A DNA stretch of 64,000 nucleotides from Paractinoplanes bogorensis (GTDB taxonomy: Bacteria > Actinomycetota > Actinomycetes > Mycobacteriales > Micromonosporaceae). The notes beneath the pieces were generated by a model that ran no database searches, was not told the origin of the DNA, and saw only the letters and a program-made list of their open reading frames with translations. The translations under genes and the position numbers were made by a program. Positions 26,101 through 33,565 of the stretch are shown here, piece after piece. Position 1 is the stretch's first letter; each line of letters begins with the position of its first letter. The DNA lies in the NCBI RefSeq assembly GCF_018829635.1, contig NZ_JAHKKG010000007.1, forward strand, positions 372,001 through 436,000, in the 5' to 3' direction.

Positions 26101-26393
26101 CCGCCCTGGCCCCGTGGGCGCCGCTGCCGGTCACGCGTCCGGCGGCCGCGTCCTCCCGCGTCCACGCCGCCGCGCCGGTCGCGCTCGGCGTGGTCGGCCT
26201 GGTCCTGTTCATCGAGGCGGCGGCCTTCGGCATGCCCCTGGTCCGGGCCCTGGCCACGGCCACCATCGTCATGGTCGCCTCGCTGCTGGTCCCGGTCGCT
26301 CCGCTCGACGGCGCGCAGATCAACCGGGCCGGCCTGCTCGGTGCCGCCGGCCTCCTGGGCGCCGCCGTCCTGCTGAGCCTCGGCGTCGTCTGA
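23145..26393 (+). CDS. Large TPR-repeat membrane protein with pseudo-S2P-like C-terminus
   Basis: This encodes 1082 residues. One N-terminal membrane helix (ADYAVLAGVLLLVLLVPLTAIL, residues about 14-36) is followed by about 830 extracytoplasmic residues. These contain TPR units, clearest at RYEEAAAAFNAAARR, RYHAASQSAARALQADPANPAFLINAGYAADRAGRYEAAARF and HHAEAVDALRRSVGARPAYALGWFNLGVVYARMG. The C-terminus has five to six membrane helices ending LLVPVAPLDGAQINRAG, reminiscent of the PxxPLDG metal-site motif of site-2 proteases, but no HExxH is present. It is probably a scaffold in the envelope. The ATG at 23145 was chosen because the much longer frame is antisense to the P450. It abuts the convergent gene by 2 bp. 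Confidence 0.75.
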   Translation: MNRVSAQRRTAVADYAVLAGVLLLVLLVPLTAILTARLPVPPDTELTARPLPANRSTAVLRPLPDGPPGDVVPDDVAGLRPMAVAAWGIKGADSLVRLLTAKQYLQDTTERTGEKFVYPYRYPAMIRLLDQVPGQGRSAAAGRLGVALMRFAASAPGHYDFPEVNAAAAALAVLDRARSGGDCTAQLNLLLMVTSDAQPRDAPVQEEEQRTEKACPEDPTPLWLLAQYLSQRATRLVQYDRGDLVRAGAQERADAAVARLAERFPGSVPAVTAEADNDLRAGLRLMPAQPFAARLRLRAAAEGYLTAQKLGAEGASAGLARALIALGEPDRAADLIRPLTPRTTTPGPLLELLTVANESAHHFDRASAAARTLAGRIADAYPGRRLFFPVPGHLDESLALDAFGPQSTGTGTYAPMTLDLQFVPGGGEADVDDLSFIPLFRPGGNVGRNPDCPELAGRRDALVAGDVPGALAGLPSDPAALQGLRAYRPGGSCGIRAQDIYDIGRLEQGRPIDPDRMQWVADERQNLFRWAGQLPRAELAVQAWTTVAPRDPLPWQRLGEVQFLQGRYEEAAAAFNAAARRTRAANSNNDLGALQMALRAGASLVRTSRVDEGLALLRGVAIDSERGTAFHRQAKDQTWDHRNGAKWFAALAYHARAQMGDAERRAGRYWAALDDYSAARELIPYLDVDDPALVRSEVLDTNQAIVENELGRYHAASQSAARALQADPANPAFLINAGYAADRAGRYEAAARFDARVLESDPGAFPAANDLGVALAHLGHHAEAVDALRRSVGARPAYALGWFNLGVVYARMGPLHFLQSQGALARAFALDEKLRDAPRRPTTDTTVYRTGLDLSKPLPPRWSLANLPALSPAPATGLLAILVLAFALARAAGSPGNAEQWLQTLGNRLDRRLPGPMWAVAATALVFAVGAFRSRSPLAETLALTAGVLLLSAVTLRARSWTARRSGEVVTQSSWAPGIAFGMVTAALAPWAPLPVTRPAAASSRVHAAAPVALGVVGLVLFIEAAAFGMPLVRALATATIVMVASLLVPVAPLDGAQINRAGLLGAAGLLGAAVLLSLGVV

Positions 26394-26395
26394 CC

Positions 26396-27127
26396 CTAAT
26401 CGGGTTCCCGTGGTGTGCCGTCATCCGGGTATCGAGCGAGTTCGGCACCGTCCACCGGCCGTACGGTAAACGGGGTCTGCGGCGGCACATCCACCACCAT
26501 CGCGGCGTCGTCCCCGCCCGGCAGGCAGACCGCCGGACGGCCCTCCAAGGTGACGAACCGGTCGGTGGCGCCCCGTCTGCATCGGACGAAATCGCCGGAC
26601 GTCAGCCACACGTCGACGTCCCCGGTGAGTCGCAGGGTCACGCTGTAGCGGCCGGCCCACGCGCCGACCAGGTCATGGCCGGGCACATCCGGGACGTAGA
26701 GGGGAATGCCGACCGCCTCGAACTTCTGCCCCCGCCAGCGATCCTGCAACGCCCACGTCAGCCCGGCCGCCAGGATGAGTGTCACCGCGATCGCCGTCGT
26801 GGCGCGGCGGCGCCCGATCGACAGGTGTATCGCGAAGGCGACGGCACCCCAGAGCAGCCCGGCTTCGACGCGGTTGCGCTCGAGGCCGGCCACGAGCGGG
26901 AGGATCACGGCCGGCACCAGCAGAAGCGGGACCACCATGTGGGGGCGCGGCCGGACCCGGATCACGCCGATGACCGCCGCGGCCGCGATTGCCGCCACCA
27001 GGGCCCCGGCCGCTCCGATGGTCGGGTCCATGTCGGCGTAGTCGGACACCTGGTATTCGTCGAGCGCACTGAGCACCCCGGCGAGCGCCCCCGCCGTGAT
27101 CGCCCCGCACACCAGCGCACCGGCCAT
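26396..27127 (-). CDS. Membrane protein of unknown function
   Basis: This encodes 243 residues. It contains about five membrane helices (MAGALVCGAITAGALAGVLSAL; IGAAGALVAAIAAAAVIGVI; HMVVPLLLVPAVILPLVAGL; GLLWGAVAFAIHLSI; TTAIAVTLILAAGLTWAL). A C-terminal beta-rich domain of about 100 residues follows, probably extracytoplasmic (GIPLYVPDVPGHDL...YSVTLRLTGDVDVWL...VCLPGGDDAAMVV). No family is recognised. Its ATG overlaps the stop of the GNAT gene (TGATG), so translation is coupled to it. It is the last gene of the serine hydrolase - GNAT - membrane protein operon. Confidence 0.75.
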   Translation of the reverse strand: MAGALVCGAITAGALAGVLSALDEYQVSDYADMDPTIGAAGALVAAIAAAAVIGVIRVRPRPHMVVPLLLVPAVILPLVAGLERNRVEAGLLWGAVAFAIHLSIGRRRATTAIAVTLILAAGLTWALQDRWRGQKFEAVGIPLYVPDVPGHDLVGAWAGRYSVTLRLTGDVDVWLTSGDFVRCRRGATDRFVTLEGRPAVCLPGGDDAAMVVDVPPQTPFTVRPVDGAELARYPDDGTPREPD

Positions 27128-27915
27128 CACTCGATGGGTGTCCAGCGGTAGTGGGTCGATGTGGTGATCTCGTGGAAGCCGAGCCGGCGCAGGATCGGCG
27201 CGCTGTCCGGGGAGGCGTCGACGTGCAGCAGCCGGCAGCCGCGGGCGGCCGCCTCGCCGGCGCGGGCGGCGAGCAACGCGCGGTAGAGGCCGCGCCCGCG
27301 CCACTCGGGCACGGTCGTGCCACCGAGCAGGGCCACGTAGTCGTGGCTCGGGTGAAAGACCGCCCACGCACTGGTGACGAGCCGGTCGCCGGCCTCGGCG
27401 ATCAGGATGCTGATCCGGTCCGGGGCGGCCGCCACCTGGGATCGGAGGTCGTCGGCGACCCACGAGAGGTCGAAGCCCCACACCTCGGTCTGCTGGTCGG
27501 CGATGCGGCGCAGGTCCTCGTCGGCCTGCGTGGCCCGCAGCACCACACCGTCGGGCAGAACCGGCTCGGCCGCCACCTCCTCGGCCAACCCGATCAGCAC
27601 GGCGGACGGTGGCTCGGCCGTGAAGCCGGCCGCGGTCAGACGCCCGCCCAGGTCGGCGGGCCGGTCGTGGCCGCGTACCTTCCACTCGACGCCTTCACCC
27701 CGCGCCCGGAAGTAGTCTCGCTGCCGCGCAATCAGGCGGTCCACCTCGTCCCCGGTGAGGCCCAGGTCGCGCGGGGCCCGGATGCGACCCTCGTGCCCAC
27801 CGACGACACGGATCACCGGTCCGTCCGGCTCGTACGTGAGGCCGGCCGGGCCGGGGCCGGGTGGTGTCCGCATGTGCTCGTCGTAGGCGGTCAGCAGGGC
27901 CGCGGTATCCACCAT
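27127..27915 (-). CDS. GNAT-family N-acetyltransferase
   Basis: This encodes 262 residues. The C-terminal GNAT domain (from about residue 130) has VTSAWAVFHPSHDYVALLGGTTVPEWRGRGLYRALLAARAGEAAARGCRLLHVDASPDSAPILRRLGFHEI. The VPEWRGRGLYRALL segment is the acetyl-CoA binding Q/RxxGxG/A motif. The N-terminal half is a divergent, probably non-catalytic GNAT repeat. The acceptor substrate is unknown. The ATG at 27915 lies 1 bp after the serine hydrolase stop, and its own stop overlaps the next gene, indicating an operon of three. Confidence 0.88.
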   Translation of the reverse strand: MVDTAALLTAYDEHMRTPPGPGPAGLTYEPDGPVIRVVGGHEGRIRAPRDLGLTGDEVDRLIARQRDYFRARGEGVEWKVRGHDRPADLGGRLTAAGFTAEPPSAVLIGLAEEVAAEPVLPDGVVLRATQADEDLRRIADQQTEVWGFDLSWVADDLRSQVAAAPDRISILIAEAGDRLVTSAWAVFHPSHDYVALLGGTTVPEWRGRGLYRALLAARAGEAAARGCRLLHVDASPDSAPILRRLGFHEITTSTHYRWTPIE

Positions 27916-27916
27916 G

Positions 27917-29260
27917 TCAGGACACATCCGGTCGGGTCATCAGCGGGGACGTCAGGTGCAACGTCAGGTCGGTGGTGGTCAGTGGTTCGTAGTTCCAGGT
28001 CATGGTCGTCGTGTCACCTTCGATGGTCAGCCGTACGCGGTGCGGGGTCGTGATGACGTACAGGTCAGCAACGAATGTGTCGCCCTGCCAGGCCGCGGAC
28101 GCGACGACCGGGCGGCCCAGCGGGGCACTCTCCCGCCATTCGCGGTAGCCGGCCGCGATGCTGAGCCCGGGATCGAGCCGGATGAGCCAGCCACCGGCGT
28201 CGGGTTCGACCGATCTGAGCGCGCGATCCGGGCCGGCCGTGCCCGGTACGTACGGCAGCGAAAGCCCGCGCATCCTCTCGGTCAGGAACTCGTCGTCCTC
28301 GGCGCTGTCCGGCTGGTCGAGACCGGGCAGCAGGCACTCCCACAGCGCGTCGACGATCGCGTGGTTGTCCGGCGTGCCGGCGGTCATCGCGATCACCAGC
28401 TCGTGCTCGGGGACGACCAGGCACATCTGCCCCAGGTTGCCCTCGCCGAAGTAGCCGTGCCGCGACATCCAGAACTGGTAGCCGTACCCGCACAGCCAAT
28501 CGGCGCCACCACCGCCGACGATCGCGGGCCGGGTCTCGACGTGCCGCCGGGTCGCGAGCCTTATCCACTCGTACGGGATGAGGTCTCGCCCTTCTTCTCG
28601 CAGCAACTCGCCGAACGCCGCAACGGCCTCGGTCGTGAGATGCAGCCCGTGGAATCCGAACGCGGCGCCACTGGCCACGCGATCCCACTCGGCGTGCTTG
28701 ATGCCCAACGGCCGGAACAGCCGCTCGTCCAGAAACTCGGGCAGGCCGCGCCCGGTCACCCGCTCGACGATCCGGGCCAGCAGAAAGGTGGTCGCGTTGT
28801 CGTACATGTGCCGGGTGCCCTCACGATCGGCGAACGGCACCCGCAGAAACCCCTTCACCAGGTCGTGCGGTTCGAGGCGCCAGGCCTGGCCCAGACTGTC
28901 CTCGGCGTGGCCGCTGGTCATCGACAGCAGATGATGCACGGTGATCCGGCGCCCTTGAGCCGACACATTTTCCGGTACGTGGTCAGCCAGCACATCAACC
29001 ACAAGGTCGTCCACCGAAAGCAGCCCGTCGCCGACGGCCAGCCCGACCGCAACCGACGTGAACGACTTGGTCAGCGAGTAGAGCAGATGCGGCCGCTCCG
29101 CCGTGTAGGGCGCCCACCAGCCCTCGGCCACGACCCGGCCACGCCGGACAACCATGAGCGAGTGACACTCGAGCGACCGCTCCGCGAGCCGATCCAGCAA
29201 CGCACCAACAGCCCGCGACGACACACCCGCACCCCGCGGCGACGAACGAGGGAGCAGCAT
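27917..29260 (-). CDS. Serine hydrolase, beta-lactamase/class C family
   Basis: This encodes 447 residues with penicillin-binding/class C beta-lactamase fold elements. The nucleophile motif SxxK is in LLYSLTKSFTSVAVGLA. The YxN-like motif is in THMYDNATTFLLARIVE. There is no signal peptide, so it is probably a cytoplasmic esterase or peptidase rather than a secreted beta-lactamase. The C-terminal 110 residues (LPYVPGTAGPDRALRSVEP onward) form a lipocalin-like beta-domain often fused to these enzymes. The ATG at 29260 has a TAGGGT box seven bases upstream. It heads an operon with the GNAT and membrane-protein genes. Confidence 0.88.
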   Translation of the reverse strand: MLLPRSSPRGAGVSSRAVGALLDRLAERSLECHSLMVVRRGRVVAEGWWAPYTAERPHLLYSLTKSFTSVAVGLAVGDGLLSVDDLVVDVLADHVPENVSAQGRRITVHHLLSMTSGHAEDSLGQAWRLEPHDLVKGFLRVPFADREGTRHMYDNATTFLLARIVERVTGRGLPEFLDERLFRPLGIKHAEWDRVASGAAFGFHGLHLTTEAVAAFGELLREEGRDLIPYEWIRLATRRHVETRPAIVGGGGADWLCGYGYQFWMSRHGYFGEGNLGQMCLVVPEHELVIAMTAGTPDNHAIVDALWECLLPGLDQPDSAEDDEFLTERMRGLSLPYVPGTAGPDRALRSVEPDAGGWLIRLDPGLSIAAGYREWRESAPLGRPVVASAAWQGDTFVADLYVITTPHRVRLTIEGDTTTMTWNYEPLTTTDLTLHLTSPLMTRPDVS

Positions 29261-29411
29261 CCCTCGGACCCTAGACGAGCTTGGCCGGCAGCTCATTCCC
29301 TTTACCACCGGCACCGACCGCGCTGGTCCTTGGGCATACAGCACAGTCGCTTGCCGGAGGGCATCCGAACGGATGATACGGCCGCCGCAGCGGCAAGATG
29401 ACCATGAACGG

Positions 29412-29900
29412 ATGGTGGACTCGGCAGCAGACAAGCCGACCGGCCCGGCAGCTGGTGGCGGTTTCTTCATCCTTCTCGGCTTCATCGGCCTGGGCGTGTT
29501 CGTCCTGCTGGTAATAGCCGGGGTACGCACTTGGATCCTCGGCTCGCTGCCAACCGACAAGAACCACATGAAGCAGTTCTACGAGGAGCTCGACGCCGCC
29601 GACGCCTCCGGCAACGACCAGTTGCTGATCGAGCGGCTGGACCCGACCGTCCTGAAGTACTCGACCGCCGCGCAGTGCACCGCCTACTTCGCGGCACACC
29701 GCGGCGCGAACATCGACTCCAACTACGAGGTCGCCGAGGTCGACGGGCCGGAGGAGCAGGGCTTCAACGTGGGCAACGGGCAGGTCGAGAACGTCAAGGT
29801 ATTCACCGTGACGTGGCAGAAGATCGGCAACGAGACGGACACCAGAACGACTTACGTCGGCGACCGCGACGGCGGGTACACCTGGTTCGGCACCTGCTGA
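29412..29900 (+). CDS. Membrane-anchored hypothetical protein
   Basis: This encodes 162 residues. A short Pro/Gly-rich cytoplasmic N-terminus is followed by one membrane helix (FFILLGFIGLGVFVLLVIAGV) and a soluble domain of about 110 residues (DKNHMKQFYEELDAADASGNDQLL...CTAYFAAHRGANIDS...DGGYTWFGTC). The topology suggests an exported domain with two cysteines (AQCTAYF and the terminal FGTC) that could form a disulfide. It resembles small DUF4878-like or NTF2-like accessory proteins, but I cannot assign a function. The ATG at 29412 was preferred to the upstream 29373 start, which would add a charged, disordered tail. The 196 bp after it show nothing recognisable. Confidence 0.6.
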   Translation: MVDSAADKPTGPAAGGGFFILLGFIGLGVFVLLVIAGVRTWILGSLPTDKNHMKQFYEELDAADASGNDQLLIERLDPTVLKYSTAAQCTAYFAAHRGANIDSNYEVAEVDGPEEQGFNVGNGQVENVKVFTVTWQKIGNETDTRTTYVGDRDGGYTWFGTC

Positions 29901-30096
29901 CGGGGCGGGCTGTCGGGCCTACCGGGGCGACGGCATCGAGGTACTGCGCCGTCTGACCTCTACGTTCGCCGAAGTTCGGACCGTGGGGGAGGTGCGGAAA
30001 CCGTCGCGAAACCGTGCCAGTTACCCCGGGCAACATCGTTGAGCTGCGACGATCGGGAGTGGCACGGCGGATTGCCGAACAGGTGCCTTCGGAGCT

Positions 30097-31011
30097 CTAA
30101 CCGCCGGCCAGGTCGGAAAAAGCCGTCCAGCGGACGCTGTAGTCCTTGTCCCGGATCGAATCGAGTCGCAGCCGGAACTCGGCGGCCGCCCCGGGCGAAG
30201 AGACCAGCATCGGCACCCCACCGACGACCATCTTCAGCTCACGGGCTTCCTGCAGCAGCGGCCAGGCAGGATCGGTCGTGATGTCGTACCCGTACGCCGA
30301 CGCCAGCTGCTTGTGGGCTCCACTCGGACCGAACCGCGCCTCGTTCGCGGGTGCAGGGACCAGGTCGACCTGCCATGGGCCGGCACAGGTGGCGTCGAAG
30401 TCGCACAGCAGGATCCGTCCGTCTTGCTCGCGCAGCAGGTTTCCCTGGTGGGCGTCGCCGTGGACCAGACCAGCTGGTTGCCCGGCGGCGAAGGCTTCAA
30501 GCTGCGGTTGTAGCCGATCGCACCATGCGAGCAGGTAGTCGCGATCGGATTCGTCGAGGGCTTCGGCGTCGCTGATCCGTCGATGGGCATCGCCGATCGG
30601 ATCCCAGACCAGCAGGGAAAACGGCGGAAGGCCAAGAGCGTGAAACTGGCGTAGGGCGACTCCGAGGTCGCGTGCGTCCGGCGTCGGGTCGGTCGGAGGC
30701 ACCCATTGCCAGACCGAGGCAAGCGCGTCACCGTCGGCGACCGGCTGGATGATCTCCTCGGCCAAGCGGATCGTCGGCGCACCGACCTGCCCGAAGTAAC
30801 CGCCGAGCTCAACGACCTTGTGAACTCGATCGAGCAAGGTGCGGCTGCGGATGATCCGGATGACCAGGCCGGCGGAGGGAAGCACGAACGTGGCGTTGTT
30901 GGCCATATGAAGCAGGTGCGCATCGCTCGCATCGACGTTCAGGCCAACGGCCATCCGACGCATGACGTCGTGCATGGCTTGTTCGGTGAACCGTCCGTTG
31001 TTCGCACTCAT
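30097..31011 (-). CDS. Aminoglycoside phosphotransferase (APH)-family kinase
   Basis: This encodes 304 residues of the eukaryotic-kinase-like APH fold. The catalytic loop is GLVHGDAHQGNLL (Brenner HxDxxxxN) and the DFD metal motif is ILLCDFDATCAGPWQVDLV. Despite the name, such proteins phosphorylate varied small molecules, and resistance cannot be inferred. The ATG at 31011 lies 3 bp after the stop of an 86-residue reading frame, which itself abuts recQ, suggesting a recQ - small ORF - APH transcript. Confidence 0.88.
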   Translation of the reverse strand: MSANNGRFTEQAMHDVMRRMAVGLNVDASDAHLLHMANNATFVLPSAGLVIRIIRSRTLLDRVHKVVELGGYFGQVGAPTIRLAEEIIQPVADGDALASVWQWVPPTDPTPDARDLGVALRQFHALGLPPFSLLVWDPIGDAHRRISDAEALDESDRDYLLAWCDRLQPQLEAFAAGQPAGLVHGDAHQGNLLREQDGRILLCDFDATCAGPWQVDLVPAPANEARFGPSGAHKQLASAYGYDITTDPAWPLLQEARELKMVVGGVPMLVSSPGAAAEFRLRLDSIRDKDYSVRWTAFSDLAGG

Positions 31012-31014
31012 CGT

Positions 31015-31275
31015 TCACGCGGCCCGAGCAGCGGGTCGCGGCAAGCCGGCCAGAAACGTGTCGACCTCGGGGTTGCCGGCGAAACGGTGACCGTCGCGGC
31101 GCAGGTTCGCCAGCCGGTCACGGACCCGAGGCGACGTGAGACCCACGGCCTGCCTCTGCGCGCGGCGGCCCTCACGAACCGCCTCGCCCGGAGCGCCCAA
31201 TCTTTCGTCACGTTCTGGAGTGACAAGTCGCACTGATTGCAACCGTTTGGACTGATATCTGATTTCCGCTCGCAC
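31015..31275 (-). CDS. Small basic hypothetical protein between recQ and APH gene
   Basis: This reading frame gives 86 residues, Arg-rich. Its most protein-like part is the C-terminal half, RVRDRLANLRRDGHRFAGNPEVDTFLAGLPRPA. The GTG start at 31275 directly follows the recQ stop (TAA then GTG) and its stop is 3 bp before the APH start. This position favours a real gene, although composition alone would not. A competing frame at 31008-31289 is less convincing. No function is proposed. Confidence 0.35.
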   Translation of the reverse strand: MRAEIRYQSKRLQSVRLVTPERDERLGAPGEAVREGRRAQRQAVGLTSPRVRDRLANLRRDGHRFAGNPEVDTFLAGLPRPAARAA

Positions 31276-32913
31276 TTATTGAGCCACAAGTAGCTTGTTC
31301 TCGAGGACGACCGGGACGGAGAGGGTCTTGTAGCCGACCTCGTCGAACAGGACGGTCATGCGGTCTTCCTCGTAACCCATCACCGTGCCGGGACCCCACT
31401 CGCCGTGGCGGACCTTGGTGTGGACCGGGAACGGCTCGTCGCCCGATGCCGTCTCGATGATCTCGGCGCTGCCGTCGGTGCAGTTGTCGCAGTGACCGCA
31501 CGGCTTGGGCAGGTCTTCGCCGAAGTAGGCCAGCAGGGTCTGTGTGCGACAGGCGCGCGTCTCGGCGAAACCGCGCATCATGTCCGTACGGGAGCGGGAA
31601 ACGATCTGCTGACGCTCGTGCTCCTTGACCGCGGCGGTGGCGGCGGCGGCCGGCAGCGGGGCGAACACCGGCACCGTCAGCTTGTTGCCCTGGCCGCTGG
31701 TCACCGCGCCGACCTGTTCCAGCAGACCGAGATACGACCCCAGCTTGCGCGGTCCGAGGCCGGTCTTCTCCTTGAGGGCGGTCTTGGTCACCGGCCCCGA
31801 GCGTACGGCCGCAGCCAGCTCGCGCAGCTCGACCTCATCCGGAGCGCCACCGTTGAAGAAGCGCTGGATCGCCTCGTCCTCGGCCCGCCACAGCAGCAGG
31901 GCCCGGGCCTGTTCGTTGTCGCGACCTGAGCGCCCGATCTCCTGGAAGTAGCTGTCGGGGGAGTCGGGCAGGGCCACGTGCGCGACCCAGCGGATGTTCG
32001 CCTTGTCGATGCCCATCCCGAACGCCGACGTGGCCACCATGATGTCGACCTTGTCGGCGGTGAAGTCCTCGTGCTTCTGTTCGCGTTCCCGGGCGGCCAT
32101 GCCGCCGTGATAGAACTCGGCCGGGTAGCCGGCCTCGGTGAGCCGCTCGGCCAGTTCCTCAGCCGCGCGCCGGGTGGCGACATAGATGATGCCGGGCCGT
32201 GACGCCGAGTCGATCAGGGCGGTCAGCTTCCGCCACCGGTAGCCCTCGTCGGGGCAGTAGGCGACCTCGAGAAACAGGTTGCGGCGGTCCAGTCCGGACA
32301 CGTGGATCTCGGGCTTGCGGAGTTGCAGCCGTTCGATGATGTCGTCGCGCACGGGCGGCGAGGCGGTGGCGGTCAGGGCCAGCACCGGTGGCCGGCCCAG
32401 CCCCTTGATCATTTCACCCAGGGCCAGGAACTCGGGCCGGAAGTCGTGCCCCCAGGCCGAGATGCAGTGCGCCTCGTCGACCGCGACCAGGCCGGGCTTG
32501 AGCGCCTTGACCTCGGCCAGCCGTTCCGGGTCGCTGAGCTGCTCGGGCGTGATGAACAGGAACTCGGCCCGGCCCTCGCGGATCTCCCGGATCGCCTCGC
32601 GCTGCTGCGCCGGCGTCTCGGCCGAACTCACCCGGACCGCGCGGATCTTGGGATCGCCCCGCTCGTTGAGGGCGGCGATCTGGTCCTGCTGCAAGGCCAG
32701 CAGCGGCGAGATGACCACCGTCGGCCCGGGCAGCAGCACGGCCGGGATCTGATAGATCGCCGACTTGCCGGCCCCGGTCGGCAGCACGACGAGGGCGTCG
32801 CGGCGCCGCAGCACGGCCCGCATGGGCTTGAACTGGCCGGGCCGCAGCGACGGCCAGCCGAAGTGACGCCGGGCGACCTTGCGCAGGCGTGGTCCGTACA
32901 CGGGAAGCTTCAT
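31276..32913 (-). CDS. recQ: RecQ-family ATP-dependent DNA helicase
   Basis: This encodes 545 residues. Helicase core motifs are 0 (RPGQFKPM), I (LPTGAGKS), II (VDEAHCISAWGHDFRP, DEAH), III (LALTATA), IV (IIYVATR), V (VATSAFGMGIDKANIRWV) and VI (QEIGRSGRDNE). A RQC-like zinc-binding part has CRTQTLLAYFGEDLPKPCGHCDNC, with four cysteines. The C-terminus carries a KVRHGEWGPGTVMGYEEDRMTVLFD domain seen in actinobacterial RecQ. An HRDC domain is absent. It unwinds 3'-5' in recombination and repair. The ATG at 32913 (MKLPVYGP) was chosen; an in-frame start at 32949 is possible. Confidence 0.93.
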   Translation of the reverse strand: MKLPVYGPRLRKVARRHFGWPSLRPGQFKPMRAVLRRRDALVVLPTGAGKSAIYQIPAVLLPGPTVVISPLLALQQDQIAALNERGDPKIRAVRVSSAETPAQQREAIREIREGRAEFLFITPEQLSDPERLAEVKALKPGLVAVDEAHCISAWGHDFRPEFLALGEMIKGLGRPPVLALTATASPPVRDDIIERLQLRKPEIHVSGLDRRNLFLEVAYCPDEGYRWRKLTALIDSASRPGIIYVATRRAAEELAERLTEAGYPAEFYHGGMAAREREQKHEDFTADKVDIMVATSAFGMGIDKANIRWVAHVALPDSPDSYFQEIGRSGRDNEQARALLLWRAEDEAIQRFFNGGAPDEVELRELAAAVRSGPVTKTALKEKTGLGPRKLGSYLGLLEQVGAVTSGQGNKLTVPVFAPLPAAAATAAVKEHERQQIVSRSRTDMMRGFAETRACRTQTLLAYFGEDLPKPCGHCDNCTDGSAEIIETASGDEPFPVHTKVRHGEWGPGTVMGYEEDRMTVLFDEVGYKTLSVPVVLENKLLVAQ

Positions 32914-32953
32914 CGAGCGGCCATTGTGCCCCACGGACATGACGGGCAAACGC

Positions 32954-33184
32954 CTACTTGAGCTTGGGTAGGACGTGGTCCGCGTACAGGTCGAACACCC
33001 CCTGGTAGTGCGGCCCGGTGTTGGCCACGTAGACCTCGTCGAAGCCCGCGTGCCGATACTTGTCGATCATCTCGAGGTGGTCGGCCGGATCGTTTCCGCG
33101 CCCGGCACGTTCCGCCCCGCGGGCCTGTTCGAGCAGCTCAGCCGGGCCGTATTCCTCGCACGAGAGGAAGTATCCGATGCGCAT
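32954..33184 (-). pseudogene. F420-dependent LLM oxidoreductase with internal deletion
   Basis: The 76-residue frame joins two ends of a luciferase-like F420 oxidoreductase (TIGR03557-like). The start is MRIGYFLSCEEYGPAELLEQARGAERAG. The end is GNDPADHLEMIDKYRHAGFDEVYVANTGPHYQGVFDLYADHVL. Intact members are about 320 residues and contain a full TIM barrel between these two segments. About 240 residues are missing, in frame, at about 33095-33105. No activity is expected. The remnant indicates that the ancestor had coenzyme F420 biochemistry, as actinomycetes do. Confidence 0.7.
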
Positions 33185-33200
33185 ATCGCCCCGGATGCCC

Positions 33201-33332
33201 CTATTTCTTGCCCCCGAACATGCGGCGGATCGCCCAGATCAGGAACAGAACCGCGAGCGCCACACCGAGCAGCCGGACGGCGTGCACCTCGGACCAGTCG
33301 ACGTTCTCTGCCGCAAACACCGTGGGGGTCAC
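33201..33332 (-). CDS. Small single-pass membrane protein
   Basis: This encodes 43 residues, MTPTVFAAENVDWSEVHAVR, then one membrane helix (LLGVALAVLFLIWAIRRMFG) and a GKK tail. The GTG at 33332 was chosen as the start because the longer frame upstream is Pro/Gly/Arg-rich and implausible. The N-terminus would be outside. The function is unknown. The 233-bp stretch to the next gene at 33566 contains no other feature I can name. Confidence 0.45.
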   Translation of the reverse strand: MTPTVFAAENVDWSEVHAVRLLGVALAVLFLIWAIRRMFGGKK

Positions 33333-33565
33333 CGGCGCATCGTATCGAGCGGAGTCGCGCGTGAGCAGCCATCCCCAGCCCCCACCCGCCCTGGGGAGAA
33401 GGAAGCAAGATACCCCCGCGTCAAATCGATCATGCTCGTTGTCCACAGCTTTTGCCACGTCTAATAGAAAGGTTTGTTGACTAAATAGGGGGTGGGTGTG
33501 ACCATAGGTCGGCCAGGGCGCGCTCCCATCCGCGCGCCGCACGTTCTTCGGAGGTACGGGGGCCC

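Noticed and set aside
27917..29260. Beta-lactam resistance gene
   Set aside because: The SxxK and YxN motifs exist, but there is no signal peptide and the C-terminal domain is that of esterase/peptidase relatives.
30097..31011. Aminoglycoside-resistance call
   Set aside because: The APH fold alone does not predict the substrate.
31008..31289. Alternative 93-residue frame upstream of the APH gene
   Set aside because: Its composition is less protein-like and it overlaps both neighbours.
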